Notes: generated by a model from the letters alone, not told the origin. DNA of 64,000 nucleotides from Betaproteobacteria bacterium (GCA_028065725.1 JAPTVL010000268.1:1-64000), one strand, 5' to 3'. Positions 35,588 through 47,351 are shown, numbered from the stretch's first letter. Numbers and translations are program-made.

Positions 35588-38482
35588 ATGACGACTAAAA
35601 CAAATAATACTGAGGAATCATCAAGCTACGAGCACACAGGGCAGATGGGCCTGCCTCTGCCGCAGGAAATTTCGGGCGAAGTCCTGCTCGAAAAATATGC
35701 CAAGGGAACGGAACGCGACGTGCGCGATGTACGCAGCCGCGTCGCACGTGCCCTGGCCTCGATAGAAGTCGAAGACAAACGCAGTTTCTGGGAAGCGCGC
35801 TTCCTCGAAGCCCAGGAAAACGGCTTCGTGCCGGCTGGTCGCATCAACTCCGCCGCCGGCACCGACTTGTGCGCGACGCTGATCAACTGCTTCGTGCAGC
35901 CGGTGGGCGATTCGATTTCCGAAATCGTCGACGACCGCCCCGGCATCTACACCGCATTGCTGCAGGCCGCCGAAACCATGCGCCGTGGCGGCGGCGTCGG
36001 CTATGACTTCTCGTCGATCCGTCCGATCGGCGCCCACGTCAAGGGCACGCAGTCGCGCGCCTCGGGCCCGGTGTCCTACATGCGCGTCTTCGACCGTTCC
36101 TGCGAGACCGTCGAATCGGCCGGCAGCCGCCGCGGCGCCCAGATGGGCGTGCTGCGCTGCGACCACCCGGACATCGAGGAATTCATCCACGCCAAGGACG
36201 CCGGCGACCTGACCAACTTCAACATCTCGGTCGGCGTCACCGATCCCTTCATGCAGGCCGTCGAAGCCGACGGCGACATCGAGCTGACGCATCGCGCCAC
36301 GCCCTCGGCCGACATCAAGGCTGCCGGCGCCTACCAGCGAGGCGACGGCAGCTGGGTCTATCGCAAGGTGCGCGCGCGCGACCTGTGGGAACAGATCATG
36401 CGCTCCACCTACGATCACGCCGAGCCGGGCATCCTGTTCCTCGACCGCATGAACAAGGACAACAACCTTTACTACTGCGAGACCATCGAGGCCACCAACC
36501 CCTGCGCCGAACAGCCGCTGCCGCCCTACGGCTGCTGCTGCCTGGGTTCGATCAACCTGACGCTGTTCGTCAAGGACGCCTTCAGCAAGAGCCCCAGCTT
36601 CGACTTCGCCGCCTTCGGCCGCGTCATCGACAGTTCGGTGCGCATGCTCGACAACGTGCTCGACGCCACCCACTGGCCGCTCGAGCAGCAGCTCAAGGAA
36701 GCGCAGAACAAGCGCCGCGTCGGCCTCGGCTTCACCGGCCTCGGCGATGCGCTGATCATGCTCAAGCTGCGCTACGACACCGATGCCGCGCGCGCCATGG
36801 CGACCAAGATTTCCGAATACATGCGCGACCGTTCCTACCTGTACTCGGTCGAACTGGCGAAAGAGCGCGGCGCCTTCCCGCTGTTCAACGCCGACATGTA
36901 CCTGTCCGGCGGCAACTTCGCCTCGCGCCTGCCGCAGGAGATCAAGGACGCCATCCGCAAGCACGGTTTGCGCAATTCGCACCTGCTGTCGATCGCGCCC
37001 ACCGGCACCATCAGCCTGGCCTTCGCCGACAACGCCAGCAACGGCATCGAGCCGCCCTTCTCCTGGGTCTACACGCGCAAGAAGCGCATGGCCGACGGCA
37101 CCTTCAAGGAGTACGCGGTCGAGGACTACGCCTGGCGTCTCTACAAGCACCAGGGCGGCGACGTTTCCAGGCTGCCGGACTACTTCGTCACGGCGCTGGA
37201 AATCTCGGCTCAGTCCCACGAGCGCATGGTCGCTGCCGTTGCCCCCTTCATCGATACCTCGATCTCGAAGACGGTGAACGTCCCGGCCGACTACCCCTAT
37301 GCGGACTTCGAGGACCTTTACATGGTGGCCTGGAAATCCGGCCTCAAGGGGCTGGCCACCTACCGGCCCAATTCGGTGCTGGGCAGCGTGCTTTCGGTTT
37401 CCTCGGCGCCAGCGGATACCTCGCAGAAGCAGCCGCAGGACGTCACCATCGACCACGCCAACCGCCGTCTGTCGATCGGCGCCCTGCCCGCCCCGGTGCT
37501 GGCCAGCCTGCGCTGGCCCGGCCGCCCGCGCATGACCGACGGCAACGCGGCATGGACCTACATGGTCGAGGCCCCGCACGGCGAGTTCGCCCTGTTCGTC
37601 GGCCAGATCGAAAACGATCTGGGCCGCGACGTGCCCTTCGAGGTCTGGGTCAATGGCGCCGAGCAGCCGCGCGGTATCGGCGCCGTGGCCAAGACCCTGT
37701 CGATGGACATGCGCGCCAACGACAAGGCCTGGCTCAAGCTCAAGCTCGACGCCCTGGCCAGGACCCCGGACGACGATTCCTTCGAATTGCCGCTGCCGCC
37801 CAACGGCGAGCGCAAACTGGTGCCCGGCGTGGTCTCGGCCCTGGCTCAGGTGGTGCGCTACCGTTGCGAAAAGCTCGGGGCCCTCGAAGGCACCGAGGCC
37901 ACGCCGGTGATCGACTGCATGTTCAGCCGCGACGAACCCAAGACCGGCACCGACGGCACGCTGTCCTGGACGGTCGACGTGGTGAATCCGGCGGCCGGCG
38001 AGGAGTTCGTACTGGGCCTCAAGGAAATCACACTGCCTGACGGCGTCACGCGGCCCTACTCGGTCTGGCTCTCCGGCCACTACCCGCGCGCCCTGGACGG
38101 CCTGACGCGCCTGCTCTCGCTCGACATGCGCGTGCTCGATCCCGCCTGGATCGGCATGAAACTGCGCAAGCTGCTGAACTACGCCGAGCCGCTGGGCGAC
38201 TTCATGGCCCGCGTCCCCGGTTCCAACAAGCAGCAGAACTGGCCCTCGACCGTGGCCTACATCGCGCGCCTGATCATGCACCGCTACGCCATGCTCGGCA
38301 TCCTCGACGAGAACGGCTATCCGACCCGCGAAATGGGCATCCTCGAAGTTCCCGAGCAGAAGAGCGGCGGCGTCAAGGTGATGCAGGGTTCGCTGTGCGG
38401 CGAATGCGGCAACTACACGGTGATCCGCAAGGACGGCTGCGATTTCTGCTCTGCCTGCGGCGCGGTGGGTACTTGCGGCTGA
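35588..38482 (+). CDS. nrdJ: adenosylcobalamin-dependent ribonucleotide reductase (class II)
   Basis: 964 residues; reduces ribonucleotides using an AdoCbl-derived thiyl radical, without need for O2. The core carries LINCFVQP and the [21 protein letters not shown] region with its active-site Cys. After residue about 620 come two related TSCPD-like modules: [13 protein letters not shown] with [17 protein letters not shown], and [12 protein letters not shown] with [17 protein letters not shown]. The C-terminus is a four-Cys finger ([15 protein letters not shown]) plus a final Cys, likely the re-reduction tail. Dependence on B12 links it to the cobalamin island. Confidence 0.93.
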   Translation: MTTKTNNTEESSSYEHTGQMGLPLPQEISGEVLLEKYAKGTERDVRDVRSRVARALASIEVEDKRSFWEARFLEAQENGFVPAGRINSAAGTDLCATLINCFVQPVGDSISEIVDDRPGIYTALLQAAETMRRGGGVGYDFSSIRPIGAHVKGTQSRASGPVSYMRVFDRSCETVESAGSRRGAQMGVLRCDHPDIEEFIHAKDAGDLTNFNISVGVTDPFMQAVEADGDIELTHRATPSADIKAAGAYQRGDGSWVYRKVRARDLWEQIMRSTYDHAEPGILFLDRMNKDNNLYYCETIEATNPCAEQPLPPYGCCCLGSINLTLFVKDAFSKSPSFDFAAFGRVIDSSVRMLDNVLDATHWPLEQQLKEAQNKRRVGLGFTGLGDALIMLKLRYDTDAARAMATKISEYMRDRSYLYSVELAKERGAFPLFNADMYLSGGNFASRLPQEIKDAIRKHGLRNSHLLSIAPTGTISLAFADNASNGIEPPFSWVYTRKKRMADGTFKEYAVEDYAWRLYKHQGGDVSRLPDYFVTALEISAQSHERMVAAVAPFIDTSISKTVNVPADYPYADFEDLYMVAWKSGLKGLATYRPNSVLGSVLSVSSAPADTSQKQPQDVTIDHANRRLSIGALPAPVLASLRWPGRPRMTDGNAAWTYMVEAPHGEFALFVGQIENDLGRDVPFEVWVNGAEQPRGIGAVAKTLSMDMRANDKAWLKLKLDALARTPDDDSFELPLPPNGERKLVPGVVSALAQVVRYRCEKLGALEGTEATPVIDCMFSRDEPKTGTDGTLSWTVDVVNPAAGEEFVLGLKEITLPDGVTRPYSVWLSGHYPRALDGLTRLLSLDMRVLDPAWIGMKLRKLLNYAEPLGDFMARVPGSNKQQNWPSTVAYIARLIMHRYAMLGILDENGYPTREMGILEVPEQKSGGVKVMQGSLCGECGNYTVIRKDGCDFCSACGAVGTCG

Positions 38483-38568
38483 GTCAGTTCGTCAGCAACT
38501 TCGTTTTCCGGAAATTGCAGGACTAAGCCCGAAATAGCAGGACAAGCTACTGGTAACTACCTGAAGAA

Positions 38569-38600
38569 GCCCCAAGAAATCAAATTCTTGGGGCTTTTTC
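38569..38600 (+). terminator. intrinsic terminator of nrdJ
   Basis: GCCCCAAGAA (38569-38578) pairs with TTCTTGGGGC (38585-38594), 6-base loop, then TTTTTC. It lies about 90 bases past the nrdJ stop. Confidence 0.9.
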
Positions 38601-38615
38601 GTCAGGATACTTGTG

Positions 38616-38897
38616 CTATCGCTTTGCAGCCGCCTTGTAAACCGCGTTGCGCTCACGCTTGCCGACAGCGACCACGAGCACAATCAATTGCTTGTCGCGT
38701 ACCTCATAGACCAGGCGAAAGCCTGCGCTACGAAGCTTTATCTTGTAGCGATCCGGATGCCCGCTGAGCCTGGCTGCCGGCACCCGCGGATTCTGCAGGC
38801 GCTCGGCGAGCTTGGTTTTGAATTGTTCTCGAACAGTCGCATCAAGCTTTTGCCATTCCTTAAGCGCTTCCTCCAAAAAGGCAAGCTCATAGCTCAT
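38616..38897 (-). CDS. RelE/ParE-family toxin
   Basis: 93 residues. MSYELAFLEEALKEWQKLD, the ARLSGHPDRYKIKLRSAGFRLVY core and VVAVGKRERNAVY fit RelE-type mRNA interferases with their basic active-site residues. ATG 38897 overlaps the end of the antitoxin gene by 11 bases. The pair lies between nrdJ and an unrelated hydrolase and may be a mobile insertion. Confidence 0.88.
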   Translation of the reverse strand: MSYELAFLEEALKEWQKLDATVREQFKTKLAERLQNPRVPAARLSGHPDRYKIKLRSAGFRLVYEVRDKQLIVLVVAVGKRERNAVYKAAAKR

Positions 38898-39135
38898 CGA
38901 GCTTGACCTTGATGACGCGCTGACCGGCGCGAGCATTGGCGATGGCATTGAGTTCCATGTCCTCGAGCTTATCCATCAACGCTTCGTAGGCCTTTGCAGG
39001 TACGCAGTAGAAGGCGGGAGCATTGCGATTGAGTATCGCCACGGGGAAACCTTCACCAGCAGCGACCGTCCCCATCGGATTTTTTTTGAGTTCCGATACG
39101 CTGGCGGTGGTTTCCGCCAAAATTTGGTGGGACAT
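38887..39135 (-). CDS. Phd/YefM-type antitoxin
   Basis: 82 residues. The N-terminal DNA-binding part (ILAETTASVSELKKNP, VAILNRNAPAFYCVP) resembles the Phd/YefM/RelB group, and the acidic C-terminal helix would wrap the toxin. GGAG precedes the ATG. It is upstream of and overlaps the RelE gene, as usual for type II systems. Confidence 0.85.
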   Translation of the reverse strand: MSHQILAETTASVSELKKNPMGTVAAGEGFPVAILNRNAPAFYCVPAKAYEALMDKLEDMELNAIANARAGQRVIKVKLDEL

Positions 39136-39253
39136 GGCTTTCTCCGAGACTTGTTTGGAGCACTAATAATAGCATCGTTAAAGTCTCTGTCAAAGAATTT
39201 CCATTCCGCTTCCGATGATCAAGCGACCGCTTTCCAGATTCTGGCCGGGCCCG

Positions 39254-40075
39254 TTACTTGCGCTCGATCACCAGCGCAGCCAGTCGCTCCATCCAGGCCA
39301 GCACTTCGCGCACGGTTTCCTCGGGCTTTTCGAAGGGAAACAGATGCGAGCCCTCGATCCAGCTGATGCGCCCCTGCGTCACGCGCTCGGTGGCGGCGAG
39401 CCCGACCTGGCGCACCTCGCGCGAGCGCGTACCGGCGACGAAAGCCACCGGTCCGCCCGGCGGGTGCAGGCGCAGGTAGGGCACCAGCCGGTGCGGCACG
39501 GTCGAATAGATTTCGGCTTCGATTGCGGGACGAAAGCTCAGACGGCGCCCCGCTCCGGCGCTGTCCGCCGGATCCTGCTCGGTGCCGAAACGGACATAGT
39601 CGTCGAGGATGGCCGGATGCCAGCGGGCGAACATCGGCTTGGCGGAAAAGTGCCGGTGCGCCTCGCCCAGATCCGGCCAGCGGTCGCGGCGCTTGACCGC
39701 CACCGCCGCCGGCGACACGCGGTCCATCTGGCCGACGGCCTTGACCACGCTGATCAGGCCGGACTTCCAGCCATAGACGATCGGCGAATCAAGCAGCACG
39801 ATGCCGCGCACGCGCTCGGGGCGCTGGCCGGCCGCCAGCAGGCTCAGGTAGCCGCCCATCGAGTGCCCGACCAGCCAGACGCGCGGCTGCGGCAGGCTGT
39901 CGATCAGGGTCGTGAGTTGCTGGGTCATGCCACGCCAGCGGCGATCGACCGGGAACTGCGCGTCGTGGCCGAAGTGCTCGACCGCGGCCACCTCGTGGCC
40001 GGCGGCGCGCCAGCCGTCGAAAAGCTGGCGGTAAGTCGAGGCGTTGTAGCTGTTGGCGTGGGAAAAAACAATCAT
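39254..40075 (-). CDS. alpha/beta-hydrolase
   Basis: 273 residues. The nucleophile elbow GHSMGGY (Ser near residue 97), an early oxyanion region (IVFSHANSYNAS) and a C-terminal His in IEGSHLFPFEKPEE form a typical alpha/beta-hydrolase set. The substrate is unknown. It is on the minus strand with the GIY-YIG gene upstream. Confidence 0.85.
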   Translation of the reverse strand: MIVFSHANSYNASTYRQLFDGWRAAGHEVAAVEHFGHDAQFPVDRRWRGMTQQLTTLIDSLPQPRVWLVGHSMGGYLSLLAAGQRPERVRGIVLLDSPIVYGWKSGLISVVKAVGQMDRVSPAAVAVKRRDRWPDLGEAHRHFSAKPMFARWHPAILDDYVRFGTEQDPADSAGAGRRLSFRPAIEAEIYSTVPHRLVPYLRLHPPGGPVAFVAGTRSREVRQVGLAATERVTQGRISWIEGSHLFPFEKPEETVREVLAWMERLAALVIERK

Positions 40076-40097
40076 GGCGAAATGCGATCCAGGTGAA

Positions 40098-40382
40098 TCA
40101 TGTAGCTAAAGCAAGCGAACCGGCCGTCATGCCCGCCGCGTAGGCACGTTTTTCCGCCGCCGAGAGCTGCTTGATGCGGTACTCGGCCTTGGAGGCCGCC
40201 GAGCGGTCAGGATGGGCCTCCGTCGCGAGCATGCGCAATGGCGGATGCAGGCGCATGTAGCGCGCGCCGCGCCCCTCCAGGTGAGCCTTGAAACGTGAAG
40301 CCGGATCGACGGTGATTCCCGTATAGAGACAACCGTCGGTGCATTCGATCAGGTAGACGAACCAGGTCTTGCTTGCTGCCAT
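40098..40382 (-). CDS. GIY-YIG nuclease-fold protein
   Basis: 94 residues. WFVYLIECTDGCLYTGIT gives the GIY-YIG pair in the variant form VYL/YTG, followed by a conserved Arg (ASRFKAH) and EYRIKQLS with the catalytic Glu. It belongs to the short UPF0213/YhbQ type. The cellular role is not established. ATG lies just after the stop of the gene upstream. Confidence 0.88.
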   Translation of the reverse strand: MAASKTWFVYLIECTDGCLYTGITVDPASRFKAHLEGRGARYMRLHPPLRMLATEAHPDRSAASKAEYRIKQLSAAEKRAYAAGMTAGSLALAT

Positions 40383-40386
40383 CGGA

Positions 40387-40821
40387 TCAGGTCAATAGCG
40401 GGTGCATCCAGACGAACAGCACCTGTCCCTGCGATTCCGCCAATCGTGCCAGATCGCCAAGTTCGAACACCATCGCCTGCACGTCCGCCATCTCCCACTG
40501 CTCCATTTCGTACTCTTCAGTGGCGGCCAGTTCCTCGGCAACCAGTTCCAGCGCCTCCTCGTCCAGCGTGGCCAGGCGCTCCATGACCTGGTCGGCGATG
40601 CGCAGCACCACGGCGCCCTCGTCGGCCACATACACCGGCTCGTAGCTGCCGATGGCCTCCTCGAATTCGTCGCCGGTCAGCAGACAGTGCAGCGTGGCGA
40701 TCTTGGCCGTGTCGATGCCGCGCCGCTCGATGCCGCTCCATTCATCCACCGGGCGCAGGGATTCGCCGATGGCGGCGTATTCATCCTCCTCGGCGGCGAC
40801 GATGTTGGCCAGTATTCCCAC
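40387..40821 (-). CDS. acidic protein of unknown function
   Basis: 144 residues, strongly acidic and mostly helical. I recognise no domain. The start is GTG 40821, with AAGGAG 8 bases upstream. The C-terminus LFVWMHPLLT is hydrophobic. It ends five bases before the GIY-YIG start on the same strand, so the two may be co-transcribed. Confidence 0.65.
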   Translation of the reverse strand: MGILANIVAAEEDEYAAIGESLRPVDEWSGIERRGIDTAKIATLHCLLTGDEFEEAIGSYEPVYVADEGAVVLRIADQVMERLATLDEEALELVAEELAATEEYEMEQWEMADVQAMVFELGDLARLAESQGQVLFVWMHPLLT

Positions 40822-40920
40822 GCAATCTCTCCTTTATGTCCCCGGCCATGCCGGGAACGGTATCCCCTGGCGGGAGGTGCAAAGCCCGTCGATCATAGCG
40901 GAAACGGCAGACCAATCCGC

Positions 40921-41418
40921 TCAGCGCGCCCGTCTCCGGTTGCGAACGACAGGTCCAAGACTCGGCGGCAAGCCCAGCGCCTGACGCGACAGGCGGTCTG
41001 CATCACGATTGCAATGGCGCGGAATCCAGACCAGCTGCACCTCGTCGAAACTCCGTAGCCAGACGCACGCCGCGGCCACGAGGAGCTTGAGGCGAGCGAT
41101 CTGCGTGCTGTCCGGGCCGCGCACGTAGCGAATTGCCACATCGCTGTCGCCGCGCAGCAGCAGCTTGCGCGCGCCCGCGGCAGCAGTCATTTCGAGCGCC
41201 GCGCACAATGCATGCAGCTCGGCTTCGTTGTTGCAACCGGAAACATTCAGCAGCCGGGATTTTTCACTGCAGCGGCCGTCGGGCGCCATCAGCACCACGC
41301 CGACGCCGATCTTGCCCGGATTGGGCAGCGCGGAACCGTCGCACCAGGCCTGCCAGTAGTCCTCGACGACCGTCGCCCTAGAACAGGCTGGCGACCACGA
41401 AGCGGTCGCGCGCGGCAA
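40921..41418 (-). CDS. ribonuclease HI-like protein
   Basis: 165 residues. The four carboxylates of RNase H appear in order: CDGSALPNPGKIGVG (Asp), NNEAELHAL (Glu), LRGDSDVAIRYV (Asp) and HCNRDADRLSRQA (Asp). The first 20 or so residues are not part of the fold. The only ATG in frame (41418) lies within the preceding gene, a 41-base overlap. It would cleave RNA in RNA-DNA hybrids. Confidence 0.8.
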   Translation of the reverse strand: MPRATASWSPACSRATVVEDYWQAWCDGSALPNPGKIGVGVVLMAPDGRCSEKSRLLNVSGCNNEAELHALCAALEMTAAAGARKLLLRGDSDVAIRYVRGPDSTQIARLKLLVAAACVWLRSFDEVQLVWIPRHCNRDADRLSRQALGLPPSLGPVVRNRRRAR

Positions 41419-41653
41419 GCTTTTCCAGCCCCTTGACCACTTCCAGCGAGGCGCCCCATTTCATGATGTGCGCCAGAAAGGTGGTCAGCGCCTGCGACAG
41501 CGCGTAGCCGGTTTCCTTCCACTCGCGGCGGAACTCGTCGAAGCCGACCGTCTTGGCCGACAGCTTGCCGCTTTTCATCGGCACCAGCGTGACGCTGTCG
41601 CCGCGATGGCGGATCACGATGGCGGTGGTGCGCTTCCCGTTGATGACGACCAC
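41378..41653 (-). CDS. small protein of unknown function
   Basis: 91 residues beginning MVVINGKRTTAIVIRHRGDS, a beta-rich start, then a helical C-terminal part. I do not recognise it. GTG 41653 is preceded by GGGAG. It overlaps the RNase H gene by 41 bases, so the two are probably expressed together. Confidence 0.6.
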   Translation of the reverse strand: MVVINGKRTTAIVIRHRGDSVTLVPMKSGKLSAKTVGFDEFRREWKETGYALSQALTTFLAHIMKWGASLEVVKGLEKLAARDRFVVASLF

Positions 41654-41744
41654 ATGAATCTCCCTCTCCGGCTGACGTTGTCGAGACTAACCGCAGCGGA
41701 TGCCGGACGAGACTCGGAAAAAAACTCCTTTTTGCCGCCAGCTT

Positions 41745-43721
<1,977 letters not shown>

Positions 43722-43783
43722 GGAAACGGAGTCGGGAAATGGGTGCCGGATTATAGGCGCGCAGGGTAAAATTCGCGCCTCGC

Positions 43784-43859
43784 GCCCTTGTAGCTCAGTG
43801 GATAGAGCGACCGCCTCCTAAGCGGTAGGTCTCAGGTTCGATTCCTGACTTGGGCGCCA
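43784..43859 (+). tRNA. tRNA-Arg (CCU)
   Basis: 76 bases with encoded CCA (43857-43859). The D stem GCTC/GAGC, anticodon stem ACCGC/GCGGT with loop CTCCTAA (anticodon CCT, 43817-43819) and T stem TCAGG/CCTGA are all intact. The acceptor stem GCCCTTG / CTTGGGC pairs at five of seven positions and has two adjacent T-T mismatches (5-68, 6-67). Confidence 0.92.
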
Positions 43860-43887
43860 GTGTCTAGTCAGGCGTATTATTCAAACA

Positions 43888-44547
43888 ATGATTGCCGACG
43901 AATCGACCCTCGAAGAACAACTGATCCTGGCCCAGGCCGATTCCCGTGACATGAAACGCACGGTGATCGCGCTGCGTACCGAGCTCGAATCGGCGCATGC
44001 GGAAATCCAGGCAACCACCGCGCGCGTAACCCAGGCCAACGCCGCCGAAATATCCCAGCTCAAGACCACCGTCGGCGCCCTGCGCGAAGAACTCGAACGC
44101 GCGCACATCGAACGCGAAAAGGCGATCCAGCAGGAACGGGTCGCCGCCAGCCAGGAAGCCCACATGCTCAAGGCCACGGCGGCCGCCTTGCGCGAGGAAC
44201 TGGAGCAGTCGCGCGCGGAACGCGATCATGCGGTACAGCAGGAACGCGTCGCCGGACATAACGAAATGCAGCAGCTGAAAGCCACCGCGGCGGCGCTGCG
44301 CGACGAGCTGGAGCGGGCGCGGGCGGACACCGACAACGCCGTGCGTTCGGCGCTGGTCAGCGCCCAGGGTGAAATCGCCCAGTTGCGGCAGACCGTCAGC
44401 GGCTTGCGCGAAAGCCTGGAGCTGGCGCAAATCGACCGGACCAATTCCATCAATCGCGAGCGCAGCCTGTTCGCCGACGAAGGCGCGCAACTGCAGAGCA
44501 CCATCCAGGCCTTGCGCGACCAGATCGAAGCCTTGCGCCGGAGCTGA
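43888..44547 (+). CDS. coiled-coil protein made of 36-residue repeats
   Basis: 219 residues, almost wholly helical, with no known domain. After a 21-residue lead, five tandem units of exactly 36 residues (22-57, 58-93, 94-129, 130-165, 166-201) and a half unit follow. Units have the pattern (L/M)K-T---LR-ELE-A, for example LKATAAALREELEQSRAERD. No clear ribosome site precedes ATG 43888. The adenylate cyclase gene starts 2 bases after its stop, so the pair is probably a functional unit, perhaps scaffold and enzyme. Confidence 0.8.
   Translation: MIADESTLEEQLILAQADSRDMKRTVIALRTELESAHAEIQATTARVTQANAAEISQLKTTVGALREELERAHIEREKAIQQERVAASQEAHMLKATAAALREELEQSRAERDHAVQQERVAGHNEMQQLKATAAALRDELERARADTDNAVRSALVSAQGEIAQLRQTVSGLRESLELAQIDRTNSINRERSLFADEGAQLQSTIQALRDQIEALRRS
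43951..44490 (+). repeat. five tandem 108-bp coding repeats
   Basis: Five consecutive 108-base units encode the 36-residue coiled-coil repeats. Units 3 and 4 both begin LKATAAALR. No indels disturb the period. Confidence 0.8.
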
Positions 44548-44549
44548 GC

Positions 44550-46856
44550 ATGAATGCCATGGATCAACCCCTAGAGCCCGTTCCCGCGAAAAAGAAGGGG
44601 ACCGAACGCGCCCAGGAAGGTCGCCGCCGGCTGCGCCACCTGGAACTGCTGCTCGAAGTCACGCGCCGCATGGCCAGCTATGGCACGCTCGACGAAGTAC
44701 TGCAGGCACTGGTGGAAATGACCACCACCGAACTGAATGCCGAGCGCGGTTCGCTGTTCCTCAACGATCCCGACACCAACGAACTGTATTCGCGCGTGGC
44801 GCAAGGCAATATCCAGCGCGAGATCCGCATCCTCAATACCAGCGGCATCGCCGGTTACGTGTATACCGCGGGCGAAGCGCTGATCATTCACGACGCCTAC
44901 GCCGACGATCGCTTCAACCGCTCGATCGACGAGCAGACCGGCTTCACCACGCGCAACATCCTCTGCGTGCCGATCAAGACCGTGAAGGGCGAAATCATCG
45001 GTGTGGCGCAGACACTCAACAAGCGCAGCGGCAAGTTCACCCGGCACGACCTGAACCTGCTCGAGGCGATGACCAGCCAGGGCACGCTGGCCCTGCAAAG
45101 CGCGCAGTTCATCGAACGCATGCAGGCCATCCGCCGCCAGGAGATGGAATTCATCGACGTCGTCTCCGAAGTCACGGCCGACATCAAGCTCGGCTCGCTG
45201 TTGCAGAAGGTCATGGGCGAAGCCACACGCCTGCTGAATGCCGAGCGCTCGACGCTGTTCCTCAACGACGAGAAGACCAACGAACTGTGGTCGGAGGTCG
45301 GCCAGGGTCTGGAGTCGGTACAGATCCGCCTGCCCAACCATCTCGGCATCGCCGGCGCGGTGTTCACTCAGGGCAAGGCGATCAACATCCCCTACGCCTA
45401 CGCCGACCTGCGTTTCAATCCGGCCTTCGACAAGAAGACCGGCTACTTCACTCGATCGATACTCTGCGTGCCGATCGTGAACAAGCACGGCAAGGTAATC
45501 GGCGTCACGCAGGTGCTGAACAAGCGCGGCGGGCCCTTCACCGGCGAGGACGAGTCGCGCTTGCGCGCCTTCACGGCGCAGATCTCGATCGCGCTGGAAA
45601 ATGCCAAGCTGTTCGCCGACGTGCAAAACATGAAAAACTACAACGAGGCGATGCTGGAATCGATGTCGAACGCCGTGATCACGCTCGACGAAAGTGAAAA
45701 GATCGCCACCTGCAACGCCGCCGGCCTGCGCATCCTGCGCGTGACGCCGGGCCAGATACTGCATCAGCCCGCCGCGGACTTTTTCTCCGGCAGCAATGCC
45801 TGGATCCAGGAAAAGCTCAAGCGTGTCGGCGAAACGCAGACTACCGAACTGGCGATGGAAGCCGAATTGATGGTTGGCGAGGACAAGCTCTCGGTGAACC
45901 TGACCGCCCTGCCCCTGCTGTCAGCGGAAAAGAAACGCCTCGGCTCGATGCTGATGCTGGAGGACATCTCCAACGAAAAGCGCATGCGTTCGACCATGTC
46001 GCGCCTGATGGACCCCGGCATCGCCGACCAGATGCTGGCCGGCGGCGTCGATGCCCTGGGCGGCAAGAACGTCATGGCCACGGTGCTTTTCTCCGACATA
46101 CGCGGCTTTACCACGATCACCGAGCAACTCGGCGCACAGGGCACGGTGGCGCTGCTCAATGAATACTTCACGCTGATGGTCGATTGCATCCAGCGCGAGG
46201 AAGGCATGCTGGACAAGTTCATCGGCGACGCGATCATGGCCGCCTTCGGCATTCCTGTCGGTCACGACGACGACGCCGACCGCTCGGTACGCACCTCGAT
46301 CGCCATGATCCGCGAGCTGTGGACCTGGAACAAGCTGCGCGTGAATGAGGGCAAGCTGCCCGTCGACATCGGCATCGGCCTGAATTCCGACAACGTGGTA
46401 TCCGGTACCATCGGCTCGAAAAAGCGCATGGACTACACCATCATCGGCGACGGGGTTAACCTCGCGGCACGCCTCGAATCCGCCTGCAAGCAGTACGGCG
46501 CCCATATCCTGGTCAGCGAATTCACCTACAAGCAGCTGCGCGGTACCTACTACAGCCGCGAACTCGATCTGGTGGTGGTCAAGGGCAAGACCAAGCCGGT
46601 GGCCATTTATGAAATCCTCGATTACCACACCGAGGAAAGCTATCCGCAGATGATCGATGCCCTGCGCCACTTCAAGTCAGGCCTGGTGAAATACCGGCAG
46701 CAGAAATGGAAGGACGCCAAGGGCGAGTTCGGCGAGGTGCTGGCGCTGAACGACCACGACAAGGCGGCGAAGATGTATATCGAACGCTGCGATCACTTCG
46801 TCGCCAACCCGCCCGGAGACGACTGGGACGGGGTCTGGGTGATGGAATCGAAATAA
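44550..46856 (+). CDS. GAF-GAF-PAS class III adenylate/guanylate cyclase
   Basis: 768 residues. Two GAF domains (about 25-195 and 200-360) with parallel sequences (NAERGSLFLND, NAERSTLFLND; NILCVPI, SILCVPI) are followed by a PAS-like region (about 365-475). The class III cyclase domain comes next (about 490-690): metal-binding Asp in FSDIRGFT and LDKFIGDAIMAAFG, substrate residues in KKRMDYTIIGDGVNLAARLE. A short helical tail follows. It is cytosolic, with no membrane segment. The product is probably cAMP, but cGMP cannot be excluded. It is coupled to the coiled-coil gene. Confidence 0.9.
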   Translation: MNAMDQPLEPVPAKKKGTERAQEGRRRLRHLELLLEVTRRMASYGTLDEVLQALVEMTTTELNAERGSLFLNDPDTNELYSRVAQGNIQREIRILNTSGIAGYVYTAGEALIIHDAYADDRFNRSIDEQTGFTTRNILCVPIKTVKGEIIGVAQTLNKRSGKFTRHDLNLLEAMTSQGTLALQSAQFIERMQAIRRQEMEFIDVVSEVTADIKLGSLLQKVMGEATRLLNAERSTLFLNDEKTNELWSEVGQGLESVQIRLPNHLGIAGAVFTQGKAINIPYAYADLRFNPAFDKKTGYFTRSILCVPIVNKHGKVIGVTQVLNKRGGPFTGEDESRLRAFTAQISIALENAKLFADVQNMKNYNEAMLESMSNAVITLDESEKIATCNAAGLRILRVTPGQILHQPAADFFSGSNAWIQEKLKRVGETQTTELAMEAELMVGEDKLSVNLTALPLLSAEKKRLGSMLMLEDISNEKRMRSTMSRLMDPGIADQMLAGGVDALGGKNVMATVLFSDIRGFTTITEQLGAQGTVALLNEYFTLMVDCIQREEGMLDKFIGDAIMAAFGIPVGHDDDADRSVRTSIAMIRELWTWNKLRVNEGKLPVDIGIGLNSDNVVSGTIGSKKRMDYTIIGDGVNLAARLESACKQYGAHILVSEFTYKQLRGTYYSRELDLVVVKGKTKPVAIYEILDYHTEESYPQMIDALRHFKSGLVKYRQQKWKDAKGEFGEVLALNDHDKAAKMYIERCDHFVANPPGDDWDGVWVMESK

Positions 46857-46889
46857 GTCGGACCGGATTCCGGTCCGCGTGCGGCCGGC

Positions 46890-47306
46890 TTACTTGACGC
46901 GGGTCAGGAAGGGCTTCCCGGCCGGGCGCTCAGCGGGCGTCTCCTGCGGCAGTGCATCCTGCGGCCGAGCCTCTTCTGCAGTGGATTCGGCGACTACTTT
47001 ATCCGTCACTTCGAAGGCCATGCCTTCGCCGTTTTCGCTGGCGTAGATCGCCGCCACCCGCTCGATCGGCACCACCACCGGAAATGCCTTGCCGCCGAAG
47101 CGTGCCTGGAAGGTGATTTCCTCGTTGCCCAGCGACAGCTGGTGTGTCGCTTCCGCACCGACGTTGAGCACGATCTCGCCATCCTTGACGAACTCGCGGG
47201 GAACCCGCGTCGTCGCATCCACCTTGACCGCCAGATAAGGCGTGAAACCCTGATCCGCGCACCATTCGTGAATGGCGCGGATCAGGTAAGGCTTGGTGGA
47301 CAACAT
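46890..47306 (-). CDS. sspB: ClpXP protease specificity-enhancing factor SspB
   Basis: 138 residues. The N-terminal substrate-binding fold (STKPYLIRAIHEWCADQGFTPYLAV, VLNVGAEATHQL, ITFQARFGG) matches SspB, which delivers ssrA-tagged proteins to ClpXP. The C-terminus ends PAGKPFLTRVK, the short ClpX-binding tail. I start at ATG 47306 (LSTKPYL); ATG 47330 is possible. It follows sspA, 45 bases downstream. Confidence 0.92.
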   Translation of the reverse strand: MLSTKPYLIRAIHEWCADQGFTPYLAVKVDATTRVPREFVKDGEIVLNVGAEATHQLSLGNEEITFQARFGGKAFPVVVPIERVAAIYASENGEGMAFEVTDKVVAESTAEEARPQDALPQETPAERPAGKPFLTRVK

Positions 47307-47351
47307 TGGCGTTGCGCCCAGATGAACCACTAGGGACGCGGACGATGCGCC

